Source: Methanomassiliicoccales archaeon
GTDB lineage: Archaea; Thermoplasmatota; Thermoplasmata; Methanomassiliicoccales; JACIVX01
Assembly (NCBI GenBank): GCA_024464195.1
Contig: JANHAK010000006.1
Coordinates: forward strand, 1-16,794
DNA: 16,794 nt
Direction: 5' to 3'
Shown: positions 1 to 7,090 of the stretch, piece by piece
Position numbering within the stretch: the first letter of the stretch is position 1
Layout: the number at the start of each line of letters is the position of its first letter
Program-made: the position numbers and the translations under genes
The notes under the pieces: model-generated
What the model was told of the DNA's origin: nothing
What the model saw: only the letters and a program-made list of their open reading frames with translations
The model's database searches: none

Positions 1-1068
1 ATTTCTGGAGGGGATGACTCTTCAATCGACATTCTCACAAAGATGATCGAATCCTCTGAAACTCCAATAGTTCTCGCCGGGCGCGGGATTTTAAGGGCGT
101 GTGCACAGGATGAGTTCAGAGAATTTGTAAGGTCGCTCAACATCCCGGTCGCCCACACATGGATGGGGAGCGGCTTGATTCCATTCGATGACCCCCTCAG
201 TCTTCACTCAGTTGGATTAAGAACCCACGATTTCATGAGAAAGGCGTTTGAGCTTTCAGATCTTGTAATTGCTATCGGTTACGATATACTCGAGTTCCAG
301 CCTGTTTTTTGGAATATCGGGATAAAGAAGAAGATCGCTTATATTGGCGTTTCTCGCGCGGAAACAGCACCGAAGTTCAGTCCAGACATTCAGTTGGTTG
401 GTAACATGAAGAAAATCTTGTCACTATTAGCATCATGCAACGTAAGAAAAGACAACTGGACTTCTGAATTAAGGGAACAATTGCATCGAAGGATATTTGG
501 TCTACCCCCAGATGAAAGTCCTGTCAAACCTCAACTCGCTGTGCGTGCAATCAGGGACTGTCTTGGAAAAAAGGACATCGTTGTTTCGGATGTTGGAGCA
601 CACTTGCTTTGGATGGAGAAACTGTACCCAACATATGCAGAGAGAACACTGATCGCATCCAATGGACTACTTCCGATGGGTATCGCTGTTCCAGGCGCGA
701 TCGCCGCAAAGCTGATATGCCCTGAGAAAAAAGTCGTTGCAGTTTGCGGAGACGGAGGATTTTTGATGACTTCTTCCGAACTCGAAACCGCATCGAGACT
801 GAAAACGCCGTTTACAACGGTAATATTCAATGACGGTGGATTCGGTATGATAAAAATCCGGCAACTGAAAAATTTCGGAAGAACGATTGGAGTTGACTTT
901 GGGAATCCTGATTTTGTCAAATATGCAGAGTCATTTGGCGCGAATGGATACAAGGTTTCAACGGCAAAGGAACTCAGCGAAGTTCTGATGAATTGCCTTA
1001 ACAATGATGAACTCTCTGTGATCGATGTTCTAATTGATTACGATGAAAACGCGCATTTGGTTGAATGA
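1..1068 (+). CDS. Acetolactate synthase-type TPP enzyme (AlsS-like), 5' end missing
   Basis: The reading frame is open to the first base of the window, so the N-terminal domain (usually about 200 residues) lies outside. What remains is the middle domain (first ~145 codons) and the C-terminal TPP-binding domain (from ~codon 170). The TPP/Mg signature is visible as GDG at codons 250-252 and NDGG at 277-280. The stretch around SNGLLPMGIAVPGAIAAKL, the GDGGF...SSELETA segment and the DFVKYAESFGANGYKV region resemble catabolic acetolactate synthases (AlsS/BudB), which condense two pyruvates to 2-acetolactate and CO2. No ilvN-like regulatory subunit follows; the next gene is alaS, after a 105-bp gap. 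The biosynthetic IlvB role, or another 2-oxoacid-using TPP enzyme, cannot be excluded without the N-terminus. Family assignment is firm; the exact substrate is inferred. Confidence 0.87.
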   Translation: MSGGDDSSIDILTKMIESSETPIVLAGRGILRACAQDEFREFVRSLNIPVAHTWMGSGLIPFDDPLSLHSVGLRTHDFMRKAFELSDLVIAIGYDILEFQPVFWNIGIKKKIAYIGVSRAETAPKFSPDIQLVGNMKKILSLLASCNVRKDNWTSELREQLHRRIFGLPPDESPVKPQLAVRAIRDCLGKKDIVVSDVGAHLLWMEKLYPTYAERTLIASNGLLPMGIAVPGAIAAKLICPEKKVVAVCGDGGFLMTSSELETASRLKTPFTTVIFNDGGFGMIKIRQLKNFGRTIGVDFGNPDFVKYAESFGANGYKVSTAKELSEVLMNCLNNDELSVIDVLIDYDENAHLVE

Positions 1069-1129
1069 AAAGAACCAGTATCACTGAAAGAATAAATGTT
1101 CACCTTTTAAATGATGCTGGCCAATAAAC

Positions 1130-1150
1130 GTGATTAAAAAGATTAAAATA
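1130..1150 (+). promoter_or_regulatory. Putative TATA/BRE region of alaS
   Basis: An A/T-rich tract containing two GATTAAAA-like boxes lies 24-44 bases before the alaS ATG. No Shine-Dalgarno sequence precedes that ATG. With the usual archaeal spacing from TATA to transcript start, the mRNA would begin at or just before the start codon, so a leaderless alaS transcript is likely. This is inferred from spacing only. Confidence 0.4.
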
Positions 1151-1173
1151 AAGACCCCTCAATACGCAGACCA

Positions 1174-3864
1174 ATGAATACCTCGGAATACGAACTTGAA
1201 TATTTTAAAAGCAAAGGCTTCACAAGGAAAAAATGTAGCAAGTGTGGCCGATATTACTGGACTCTTGGGTCGTGGGAGACTTGTGGTGAGCCCCCCTGCG
1301 AAGAGTACACATTCATTGGAAACTCGCCAATGAACAAATCTCTTACCCTCCATGAAATGAGGGAGACATATCTTAGATTCTTTGAGAAACATGGACATAC
1401 CCGTATCAACCGGTATCCAATCGTTGCCAGGTGGAGAGATGACGTTTTTTTCACTCAGGCATCAATATACGACTTTCAGCCTTGGGTGATTGAGGGTGTA
1501 GTGGATCCGCCTGCAAATCCGCTCGTCATTTCACAGACATGCGTTAGATTTAATGATATTGATAACGTTGGAAAGACTGGGAGACACTTTACTTTTTTTG
1601 AAATGCTCGCTCATCACGCATTTAATAAGAGGAACAAAGAGATATATTTTAAAGATCGGACTGTGGAACTTTGTCAGGAATTCTTTACGAGTTGTCTCGG
1701 TGTTTCGCCGGAGAAGATGAGATACATAGAGGAATGGTGGGAGGGAGGAGGTAACTCGGGTCCTTGTCTTGAAGTTATTCTCGATGGTGTTGAGCTAGCC
1801 ACACTTGTGTTCATGATGTATAAAGACGAACCTGATGGAAGAAAGCCGTTGAGCATGACTGTTGTTGACACGGGATACGGTCTCGAGAGGATTACATGGG
1901 TTTCGCAGGGGACATCCTCAGCGTACGAAGCGGTCTTCGGACCAGTGCTTCAGTACCTCAAGGAAATCGCAGGCATATCCACCGATTCAAGAATTCTCGA
2001 AGAGTACTGTAAAGTCGCTGGCATGACCAATGCCCGTACCGCTGCGGATATCAAGAAAATTAGAGAGATGACGGCAGAGCGAATAGGGATATCCTACGGA
2101 GAGCTCATTCAGTGTATCCGACCTCTCGAGGACATTTATGTGATCTGTGATCACACGAGGGCTCTGGCATTCATGCTCAACGATGGCGTCGTACCATCAA
2201 ATGTCAGAGAAGGCTATTTTGCGCGATTACTGGTTCGAAGAGCACTTAGGGCAATGCGCGATCTGGGTATCAACATCCCGTTGTCAGAAATCGTCAACAA
2301 GCAGATTGATTTCTTCAGCGCCGTTTTTACTGAAATGAAGGAAAATAAAGAAGACATTTTGGGACTCGTTGATTATGAAGAAGAAAAATATAAAGAAACA
2401 CTCGCAAGAGGAAGACAACTTGTCTCGAGGATCACTAAAAGTCTCGGACCCGGGGAACGCATTTCAACTGAAATGCTCATAGAACTTTATGACTCACACG
2501 GTTTAAATCCCGAAATTGTGCAGGAATTTGCATCCCTTCAAGTTGATATCCCAGACGATTTCTACATCCGGGTTGCGGCAAGACATGAGAAACCTGAAGT
2601 GATGAGGGAGGAAGACATTTCAACGGAATTGCCTGAAAATCTCCCAGAAACGAAACTTCTATATTACGAAGATCCAGAACTCCTCGAATTTGAAGCGACG
2701 GTCATTGCGAAGATCGACAAGGGTGTTATTCTTGATAGAACTGCATTCTATCCTGAAGGGGGAGGACAGGAATGGGACACAGGTACGCTAAACGGCATGA
2801 AGGTAATCAGAGTGCTGAGAAAGGGAAATTCAGTGATTCATTTCCTGGAAGGTGACTTCTTCCAAATCGGAACGAAAGTCAAAGGAATCGTCGATAGGAA
2901 GAGAAGGATGCAGCTTATGAGACACCACACGGCTGCTCATCTCATCAATGGCATTACAAGAAAACTCCTTGGAAATCACGTATGGCAAGCTGGTGCGCAC
3001 AAGTCTGAAGATTTTGGTCGCCTTGATATCACTCATCATCAGAACTTAACTAGAGAACAGATCAGCGAACTCGAAAAAGAAGTTAATCGTATTGTTCTTG
3101 AGAATTTACCTGTGAGGATTAAGATGATGTCGCGAGCTGAGGCAGAAAAGTTGTATGGATTCCGTTTATATCAGGGAGGAGTGGTTCCGGGTGCGATTAT
3201 AAGAGTCGTAGAGGTCGAAGGACTCGATGCTGAGGCTTGTGGTGGCCTCCACTGCAAAAACACTGGACAAGTTGGGCTTGTTCGTATTTCAAAAACAAAA
3301 CGAATTCAGGACGGTGTTGTTCGCATTGAATATTCCGTTGGAATGTCTGCGGTGGAAAACGTGATCAGAGATAAGGAAATCGTTTGGATGCTCTCAGAAA
3401 AATTAAGAACGACGCCAGAACAGTTGATATCAATAAGTGACAAGATTCTCGAAGATTTAAAAGAGACAAAAAGAGCATATGAGAATCTGAGAATAGCCTA
3501 TAATAATAACATTCTCAGCCGTTTACTAGAGAACGCCGCTATTATCGATAATATGAAAATTGTCGCATACCGCGTAAGGGAATTCGAAGATCCTGTAGAG
3601 ATCTCCAAAGCACTCGCGACAAGAGAGAGTGTTTTGTCCGTAATTGTAAGTGCTGAAAAAAATCCAAGAATCTTAGTTTCGTGCGGCGAAAATGTCGGGA
3701 TCGACTGCAGATTAATTCTCAAGGAGATTACGGCGATGGCGGGCGGCGCTGGTGGTGGGAAAAAGGATTTCGCTCAAGCAGGTGGCTTACAAGAGGAAAT
3801 GGTTGATGAGGTTTTGCGGAACGTACCAGAAATTGTGAAAAGATTGATGTCGGGATGTGCTTGA
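1174..3864 (+). CDS. alaS: Alanyl-tRNA synthetase, archaeal type
   Basis: Charges tRNA-Ala with alanine in the cytoplasm and clears mischarged Ser and Gly. The 896-residue protein has the archaeal layout. An N-terminal zinc-type motif uses Cys21, Cys24, Cys37 and Cys42. The class II catalytic core follows (about residues 55-460), with the TCVRFNDIDNVG and FFEMLAHHAF segments. The editing domain comes next, with His585/His589 (HxxxH) and Cys689/His693 in CGGLHC as zinc ligands. The C-terminal DHHA1-type module carries the glycine-rich stretch GGAGGG at 857-862. All motifs are intact and the length is normal for archaeal AlaRS. No SD precedes the ATG, in keeping with a leaderless message. The stop codon lies inside the start of the next gene, so the two are probably co-transcribed. 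A tRNA-Ala gene with the G3:U70 identity pair lies at 15.5 kb. Confidence 0.97.
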   Translation: MNTSEYELEYFKSKGFTRKKCSKCGRYYWTLGSWETCGEPPCEEYTFIGNSPMNKSLTLHEMRETYLRFFEKHGHTRINRYPIVARWRDDVFFTQASIYDFQPWVIEGVVDPPANPLVISQTCVRFNDIDNVGKTGRHFTFFEMLAHHAFNKRNKEIYFKDRTVELCQEFFTSCLGVSPEKMRYIEEWWEGGGNSGPCLEVILDGVELATLVFMMYKDEPDGRKPLSMTVVDTGYGLERITWVSQGTSSAYEAVFGPVLQYLKEIAGISTDSRILEEYCKVAGMTNARTAADIKKIREMTAERIGISYGELIQCIRPLEDIYVICDHTRALAFMLNDGVVPSNVREGYFARLLVRRALRAMRDLGINIPLSEIVNKQIDFFSAVFTEMKENKEDILGLVDYEEEKYKETLARGRQLVSRITKSLGPGERISTEMLIELYDSHGLNPEIVQEFASLQVDIPDDFYIRVAARHEKPEVMREEDISTELPENLPETKLLYYEDPELLEFEATVIAKIDKGVILDRTAFYPEGGGQEWDTGTLNGMKVIRVLRKGNSVIHFLEGDFFQIGTKVKGIVDRKRRMQLMRHHTAAHLINGITRKLLGNHVWQAGAHKSEDFGRLDITHHQNLTREQISELEKEVNRIVLENLPVRIKMMSRAEAEKLYGFRLYQGGVVPGAIIRVVEVEGLDAEACGGLHCKNTGQVGLVRISKTKRIQDGVVRIEYSVGMSAVENVIRDKEIVWMLSEKLRTTPEQLISISDKILEDLKETKRAYENLRIAYNNNILSRLLENAAIIDNMKIVAYRVREFEDPVEISKALATRESVLSVIVSAEKNPRILVSCGENVGIDCRLILKEITAMAGGAGGGKKDFAQAGGLQEEMVDEVLRNVPEIVKRLMSGCA

Positions 3865-4450
3865 TGAAATGAACGATAAGAGGTTGACTGAGAGACTCAG
3901 AATTTATTCAAAGGTAACGAAACTTGATGCGATTCTTAGACGATATTTCATAATTGGTGCATTCGATGGTGCTTTAACGATTCTAGGAGTGATATTAGGA
4001 GCTGCATCGACTGGACATTTGAACAGAGAGATCGTTTTGAGCGCTGGCATCGGAGGAAGTATTGCGCTTGCGGTTTCCTCAATTGTTGGTGCATACGAGG
4101 CCGAAAGGGTGGAGTCAAGAGTTGTCCAGATGAAGATTGAAAAGGCAATGTTGTCAGAGATCTCTGGAACGGAATTCGACGAGGCCCTCAAGGCTTCTAC
4201 AATCATTTCGGCAATTATTCATGGCATCGCCCCATTAATTGCTGCTCTCGTGCCGATCGTTCCGTTCATGTTCTTTGATGTGAGGACCGCGGCATTTGTC
4301 TCGATTACAATCACACTCTCATTCCTTTTCATTATGGGCTTCTATTTTGGAAAGTTAGCTAGTGAAAGAATGATACTCAGTGGGTTGAGGTTTGTACTCG
4401 TCGGCATATTAACGGCTCTGATCATTGTGATATTTTTCGGTGGCCATTGA
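3857..4450 (+). CDS. VIT1/CCC1-family membrane protein (putative metal transporter)
   Basis: A 197-residue integral membrane protein with a soluble N-terminus of about 28 residues and five predicted hydrophobic helices near residues 29-52, 59-80, 116-141, 144-165 and 174-194. The motif FDGALTILGVILGA in helix 1 and the end of helix 2 (SSIVGAYEAERVES, with acidic residues 81 and 83) match the VIT1/CCC1 superfamily. Members in eukaryotes move Fe2+ or Mn2+ into vacuoles; archaeal members are largely uncharacterised, so the substrate is unknown. The GTG at 3857 overlaps the alaS stop by 8 bp. An in-frame ATG at 3869 (residue 5) is an alternative start with a 4-bp gap. Either arrangement suggests translational coupling to alaS, although no functional link is evident. 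Confidence 0.82.
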   Translation: MLDEMNDKRLTERLRIYSKVTKLDAILRRYFIIGAFDGALTILGVILGAASTGHLNREIVLSAGIGGSIALAVSSIVGAYEAERVESRVVQMKIEKAMLSEISGTEFDEALKASTIISAIIHGIAPLIAALVPIVPFMFFDVRTAAFVSITITLSFLFIMGFYFGKLASERMILSGLRFVLVGILTALIIVIFFGGH

Positions 4451-4460
4451 GTCTCGGTCG

Positions 4461-4480
4461 GCATGAGATATCTCACATGC
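4461..4480. repeat. Palindromic element after the VIT1-like gene
   Basis: GAGATATCTC (4465-4474) is a perfect 10-bp palindrome flanked by GCAT and ATGC arms, with two extra bases on the right side. A short T-run (4494-4497) follows. It lies just past the VIT1-like stop and about 150 bp before S13. It could contribute to 3'-end formation or be a dimer-binding site; neither is shown. Confidence 0.35.
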
Positions 4481-4545
4481 GGTGTAATACATGCTTTTAT
4501 CATTCTATCGAAGAATTTTAATACTGGGCGAACAACATCGATACA

Positions 4546-4560
4546 GAAACTCTTAAATAC
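4546..4560 (+). promoter_or_regulatory. Putative BRE/TATA of the S13-S4-S11-rpoD operon
   Basis: GAAAC followed by TCTTAAATAC has the form of a purine-rich BRE next to an archaeal TATA box, about 70 bases before the S13 coding start. A transcript starting about 25 bases downstream would have a leader of roughly 35-50 nt that includes the strong SD at 4616-4621. A second AT-rich box (AATTTTAATA, 4514-4523) is an alternative. Confidence 0.45.
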
Positions 4561-4615
4561 GAACTTGCGTGTAGGGGAGTTGCTCCGCAAGTACATGATC
4601 GTTTAATTGACATAT

Positions 4616-4621
4616 GGAGGT
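4616..4621 (+). promoter_or_regulatory. Shine-Dalgarno GGAGGT that points to a TTG start for S13
   Basis: GGAGGT begins on the last base of the in-frame ATG at 4614-4616, so it cannot serve that ATG, which has no SD of its own. Seven bases downstream lies an in-frame TTG (4629-4631), at ideal SD spacing. The sequence therefore favours TTG as the initiation codon. Confidence 0.6.
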
Positions 4622-4628
4622 AGGCGAT

Positions 4629-5147
4629 TTGGTCGAAACCAGCGGAACACAACAGATGCAAAAAGACGATTTCAAATACATTGTCCGGATCGCAAATACC
4701 GATCTGGATGGAAACAAAGGTGTTGTCGTAGCACTGCAAAGAATCAAGGGCGTCGGTAACCGAGTAGCTGAGATCATCGCAAGAAAAGCTGGTGTGAGCA
4801 GAATCGAAAAGATCGGTAGCCTACCGGATTCAAAGATTGAAGAAATTGAGAAACTGCTCCAGACATATGCAGATTTTGTCCCCGGTTGGGCCGTTAACAG
4901 ACAAAATGATTTTGAAACAGGTCTTGATATGCATCTGGTCGGCGCTGATTTAGAATTGTTCAGGAAAGATGATATCAATAGGATGAAGATGATCAGATGT
5001 TACAAGGGAATCAGACATGAAATGGGCCAGAAAGTCAGAGGACAGCGTACGAGATCAAATGGCAGGACTGGTCTCACGCTTGGTGTGAGTCGACAAAGAA
5101 CACAACCAGCAAAAGCTGAAAGCAGCGAAAAGAGTGGGAAGAAGTAG
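4629..5147 (+). CDS. rps13: 30S ribosomal protein S13
   Basis: Head-of-subunit ribosomal protein that contacts the P-site tRNA and the inter-subunit bridge. The core shows the archaeal S13 hallmarks: DDFKYIVRIANTDLDGNKG, the helix-hairpin-helix segment IKGVGNRVAEIIARKAG, and the C-terminal IRHEMGQKVRGQRTRSNGRTG. The TTG at 4629 is chosen because GGAGGT lies 7 bases upstream; it gives 172 residues. Alternatives are ATG 4614 (177 residues, no SD) and ATG 4656 (163 residues, closest to the usual archaeal N-terminus). A Lys/Ser/Glu-rich tail of about 15 residues follows the conserved end. It is the first gene of a ribosomal/RNA polymerase operon, and S4 begins 8 bp after its stop. Confidence 0.93.
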   Translation: MVETSGTQQMQKDDFKYIVRIANTDLDGNKGVVVALQRIKGVGNRVAEIIARKAGVSRIEKIGSLPDSKIEEIEKLLQTYADFVPGWAVNRQNDFETGLDMHLVGADLELFRKDDINRMKMIRCYKGIRHEMGQKVRGQRTRSNGRTGLTLGVSRQRTQPAKAESSEKSGKK

Positions 5148-5155
5148 GTGTTTAG

Positions 5156-5851
5156 ATGGGCGATCCGAAATTCCCTCGTCGGACTTATGATACGCCTTCC
5201 CATCCATGGAAGGCGGATCGAATAAAAGAGGAGACAGAGCTCGTCAGAATGTACGGGCTTAAGAACAAGAGAGAGATCTGGAAAGCCAAGTCGATTGTGA
5301 GAAATCTCAGACGGCAATCAAGAAATCTACAGGCGAGACTGAGATTCGGAGAGGAACAGGCACGTATCGAGACGCAGAATCTCCTGAAAAAGTGCGGCAT
5401 GATTGGACTATTGCCCCTCGATGGTTCGACACTTGACGACGTGCTCAGTTTAACGACTGAATCCATACTGAACAGACGTCTTCAGACATTGGTATATAAC
5501 AAAGGACTTGCCAACACGATGGAACAGGCAAGGCAATTCATTGTTCATGGACACATTTTCGTTAATGGTAGGAGAGTCACCGTTCCAGGATACATTGTGC
5601 GTAGGAACGAGGAAGACAAAATTGCGTTCAATCCGGCTTCCCCACTCGCGGACGAGCAGCATCCCATGAGGCTCCTTAAGAAGAAATCCAAGGAAGAGAA
5701 AGCTATCGAAAAGGCAGCGGCAGAGAAACCAAAGATTCCAAAGAAGATACTTAAGGTCAAGGAAGTCGTCGAGGTACTTGAAGAGAGCGGCGAAGCCCTT
5801 GAAGAACTTGACATTGATGAGAGCGAAGTTGAAACAGAGGAGGCTAAATAA
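5156..5851 (+). CDS. rps4: 30S ribosomal protein S4
   Basis: Primary 16S rRNA-binding protein that starts assembly of the small-subunit body. The N-terminal S4 region (MGDPKFPRRTYDTPSHPW...) is the typical archaeal start. The S4 RNA-binding domain covers about residues 106-158 (RRLQTLVYNKGLANTMEQA, then HGHIFVNGRRVTVPGYIV). AGGTG stands 6 bases before the ATG. At 231 residues it is longer than most archaeal S4 proteins, which are about 180. The excess is a charged tail from about residue 174, first Lys/Glu-mixed and then strongly acidic. Its stop overlaps the S11 start by one base (TAATG), and S4's last codons carry the S11 SD. Confidence 0.96.
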   Translation: MGDPKFPRRTYDTPSHPWKADRIKEETELVRMYGLKNKREIWKAKSIVRNLRRQSRNLQARLRFGEEQARIETQNLLKKCGMIGLLPLDGSTLDDVLSLTTESILNRRLQTLVYNKGLANTMEQARQFIVHGHIFVNGRRVTVPGYIVRRNEEDKIAFNPASPLADEQHPMRLLKKKSKEEKAIEKAAAEKPKIPKKILKVKEVVEVLEESGEALEELDIDESEVETEEAK

Positions 5852-6234
5852 TGGGGAAATGGGGAATTGCTCATATCTTTGCAAGTTACAACAATATCAT
5901 TATTACACTAACTGACATAACGGGAGCGGAAACAATCACCAAGTGTTCTGGCGGTATGGTGGTTAAGGCCGCGAAGGATGAAGCATCGCCCTACGCCGCT
6001 ATGAGAGCAGCCGAAAGGGTTGCTGAAATAGCTAAGGAAAAGGGTATCGAAGGGATACATGTGAAAGTCCGCGCACCAGGTGGTAACAAGTCTCTTTCGC
6101 CTGGACCGGGAGCTCAGGCAGCAATTAGGGCGCTTGCGCGCGCAGGGCTTAAAATCGGACGCATCGAGGACGTGACACCAATACCCCACGATGGAACGAA
6201 GAAGAAAGGTGGCCGAAGAGGAAGACGTGTTTAG
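5851..6234 (+). CDS. rps11: 30S ribosomal protein S11
   Basis: Platform protein of the small subunit that binds 16S rRNA near the mRNA exit/E-site. The 127-residue protein matches archaeal S11 end to end: WGIAHIFASYNNIIITLTDITG near the start, GGMVVKA.KDEASPYAAM, VRAPGGNKSLSPGPGAQAAIRAL, and the basic C-terminus PIPHDGTKKKGGRRGRRV. The start ATG shares its A with the S4 stop codon, and GAGGAGG in the end of S4 acts as SD, so translation is likely coupled. RpoD follows after 12 bp. Confidence 0.97.
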   Translation: MGKWGIAHIFASYNNIIITLTDITGAETITKCSGGMVVKAAKDEASPYAAMRAAERVAEIAKEKGIEGIHVKVRAPGGNKSLSPGPGAQAAIRALARAGLKIGRIEDVTPIPHDGTKKKGGRRGRRV

Positions 6235-6246
6235 AGGCGGCAACCT

Positions 6247-7086
6247 ATGGAGATCAAAATACTCGAATTGATGGAAACAAAGGCAAGATTCATTCTTTCT
6301 GGGACAAGGCCTGAGGTCGCGAACGCTTTGCGTCGATGTCTTGTTTCCGAAATACCAAAGATGGCAATCGACACGGTGGAATTCCATCTTGGTCCTATCA
6401 GAGATGAGGAGGGCAACGAATATGAGAGTGTCAGCCCTCTCTTTGATGAGATCATTGCTCACAGATTGGGAATGGTTCCTATACCAACGGATTTAGGTCT
6501 CTTTACCTTCCGAGAAAAATGCACTTGTGGCGGAGAGGGGTGTCCTAACTGCACCATCATGTATTCACTCAACAAAAAGGGACCCTGTGAGGTCTATTCT
6601 GGTGATCTTGAACCCCTCGGCGGAAATGAGCTGAGAGTCAAAGACGAATTGATCCCTATTGTTAAACTTGGTCCAGGACAAGCACTTTTGATTTATGCAT
6701 CGGCACAACTTGGCACGGCTAAGCAACATGCAAAATGGCAGGTTACAAGCGGTGTTGGATATAAGTATTACCCAGAGATCTCTATCGATTACGGCAAATG
6801 CGAGGGCGAAGATGCTTGTATTGAGGCGTGTCCCCGCGGCTGTTTTGGCAAGAAGGACGGAAAAACCGTTGTCGTCGACCAAGAAGCATGTGTTCTGTGC
6901 ATGGCATGCGTCGAAAAATGTGCCAACAAAGCGGTGACCGTTAAGGGAAATCAAGAAAAATTTATCTTCGAATTTGAAACAGACGGATCCCTCAGCGCTG
7001 AAAAGACACTCCTTACGGCTCTTGAAATCATGGAGAAAAAATTTGAGGAATTCAGGGAATTAGTCTCCTCCTTCGAAAGTCAATAA
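6247..7086 (+). CDS. rpoD: DNA-directed RNA polymerase subunit D (Rpo3) with Fe-S domain
   Basis: Archaeal counterpart of the bacterial alpha N-terminal domain and eukaryotic Rpb3; with subunit L it nucleates RNA polymerase assembly. The dimerisation domain is recognisable (SGTRPEVANALRRCLVSEIP, then HRLGMVPIP). A Cys cluster (Cys92, 94, 99, 102) sits in the insert domain. A ferredoxin-like insertion follows. Its second motif is complete (Cys215, 218, 221, 225). Its first motif reads C185-xx-E188-xx-C191-xxx-C195-P, so the second ligand position is Glu, not Cys; an extra Cys lies at 199. GAGGCGG precedes the ATG by 6 bases. The 279-residue length is normal. The gene closes this operon: the L18e, L13, S9 and rpoN genes often found next are absent, and polC converges after 4 bp. 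Confidence 0.96.
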   Translation: MEIKILELMETKARFILSGTRPEVANALRRCLVSEIPKMAIDTVEFHLGPIRDEEGNEYESVSPLFDEIIAHRLGMVPIPTDLGLFTFREKCTCGGEGCPNCTIMYSLNKKGPCEVYSGDLEPLGGNELRVKDELIPIVKLGPGQALLIYASAQLGTAKQHAKWQVTSGVGYKYYPEISIDYGKCEGEDACIEACPRGCFGKKDGKTVVVDQEACVLCMACVEKCANKAVTVKGNQEKFIFEFETDGSLSAEKTLLTALEIMEKKFEEFRELVSSFESQ

Positions 7087-7090
7087 AGAA

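Noticed and set aside
531..1004. Minus-strand open frame of 157 codons inside the acetolactate synthase gene
   Set aside because: It is antisense to clearly conserved TPP-enzyme sequence and resembles no family; low-complexity Ser/Pro/Phe composition typical of shadow frames.
4461..4480. Palindrome as a bacterial-type hairpin terminator
   Set aside because: The arms are imperfect and the T-run is 13 bases away; archaeal termination does not require a hairpin, so it was listed only as a repeat.
5450..5884. Minus-strand frame of 144 codons opposite S4
   Set aside because: Fully antisense to ribosomal protein S4; Phe/Leu-rich composition is a by-product of the Lys/Glu codons on the other strand.
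5908..6462. Minus-strand frame of 184 codons opposite S11 and rpoD
   Set aside because: It crosses two confirmed genes and has no start context or recognisable domain.
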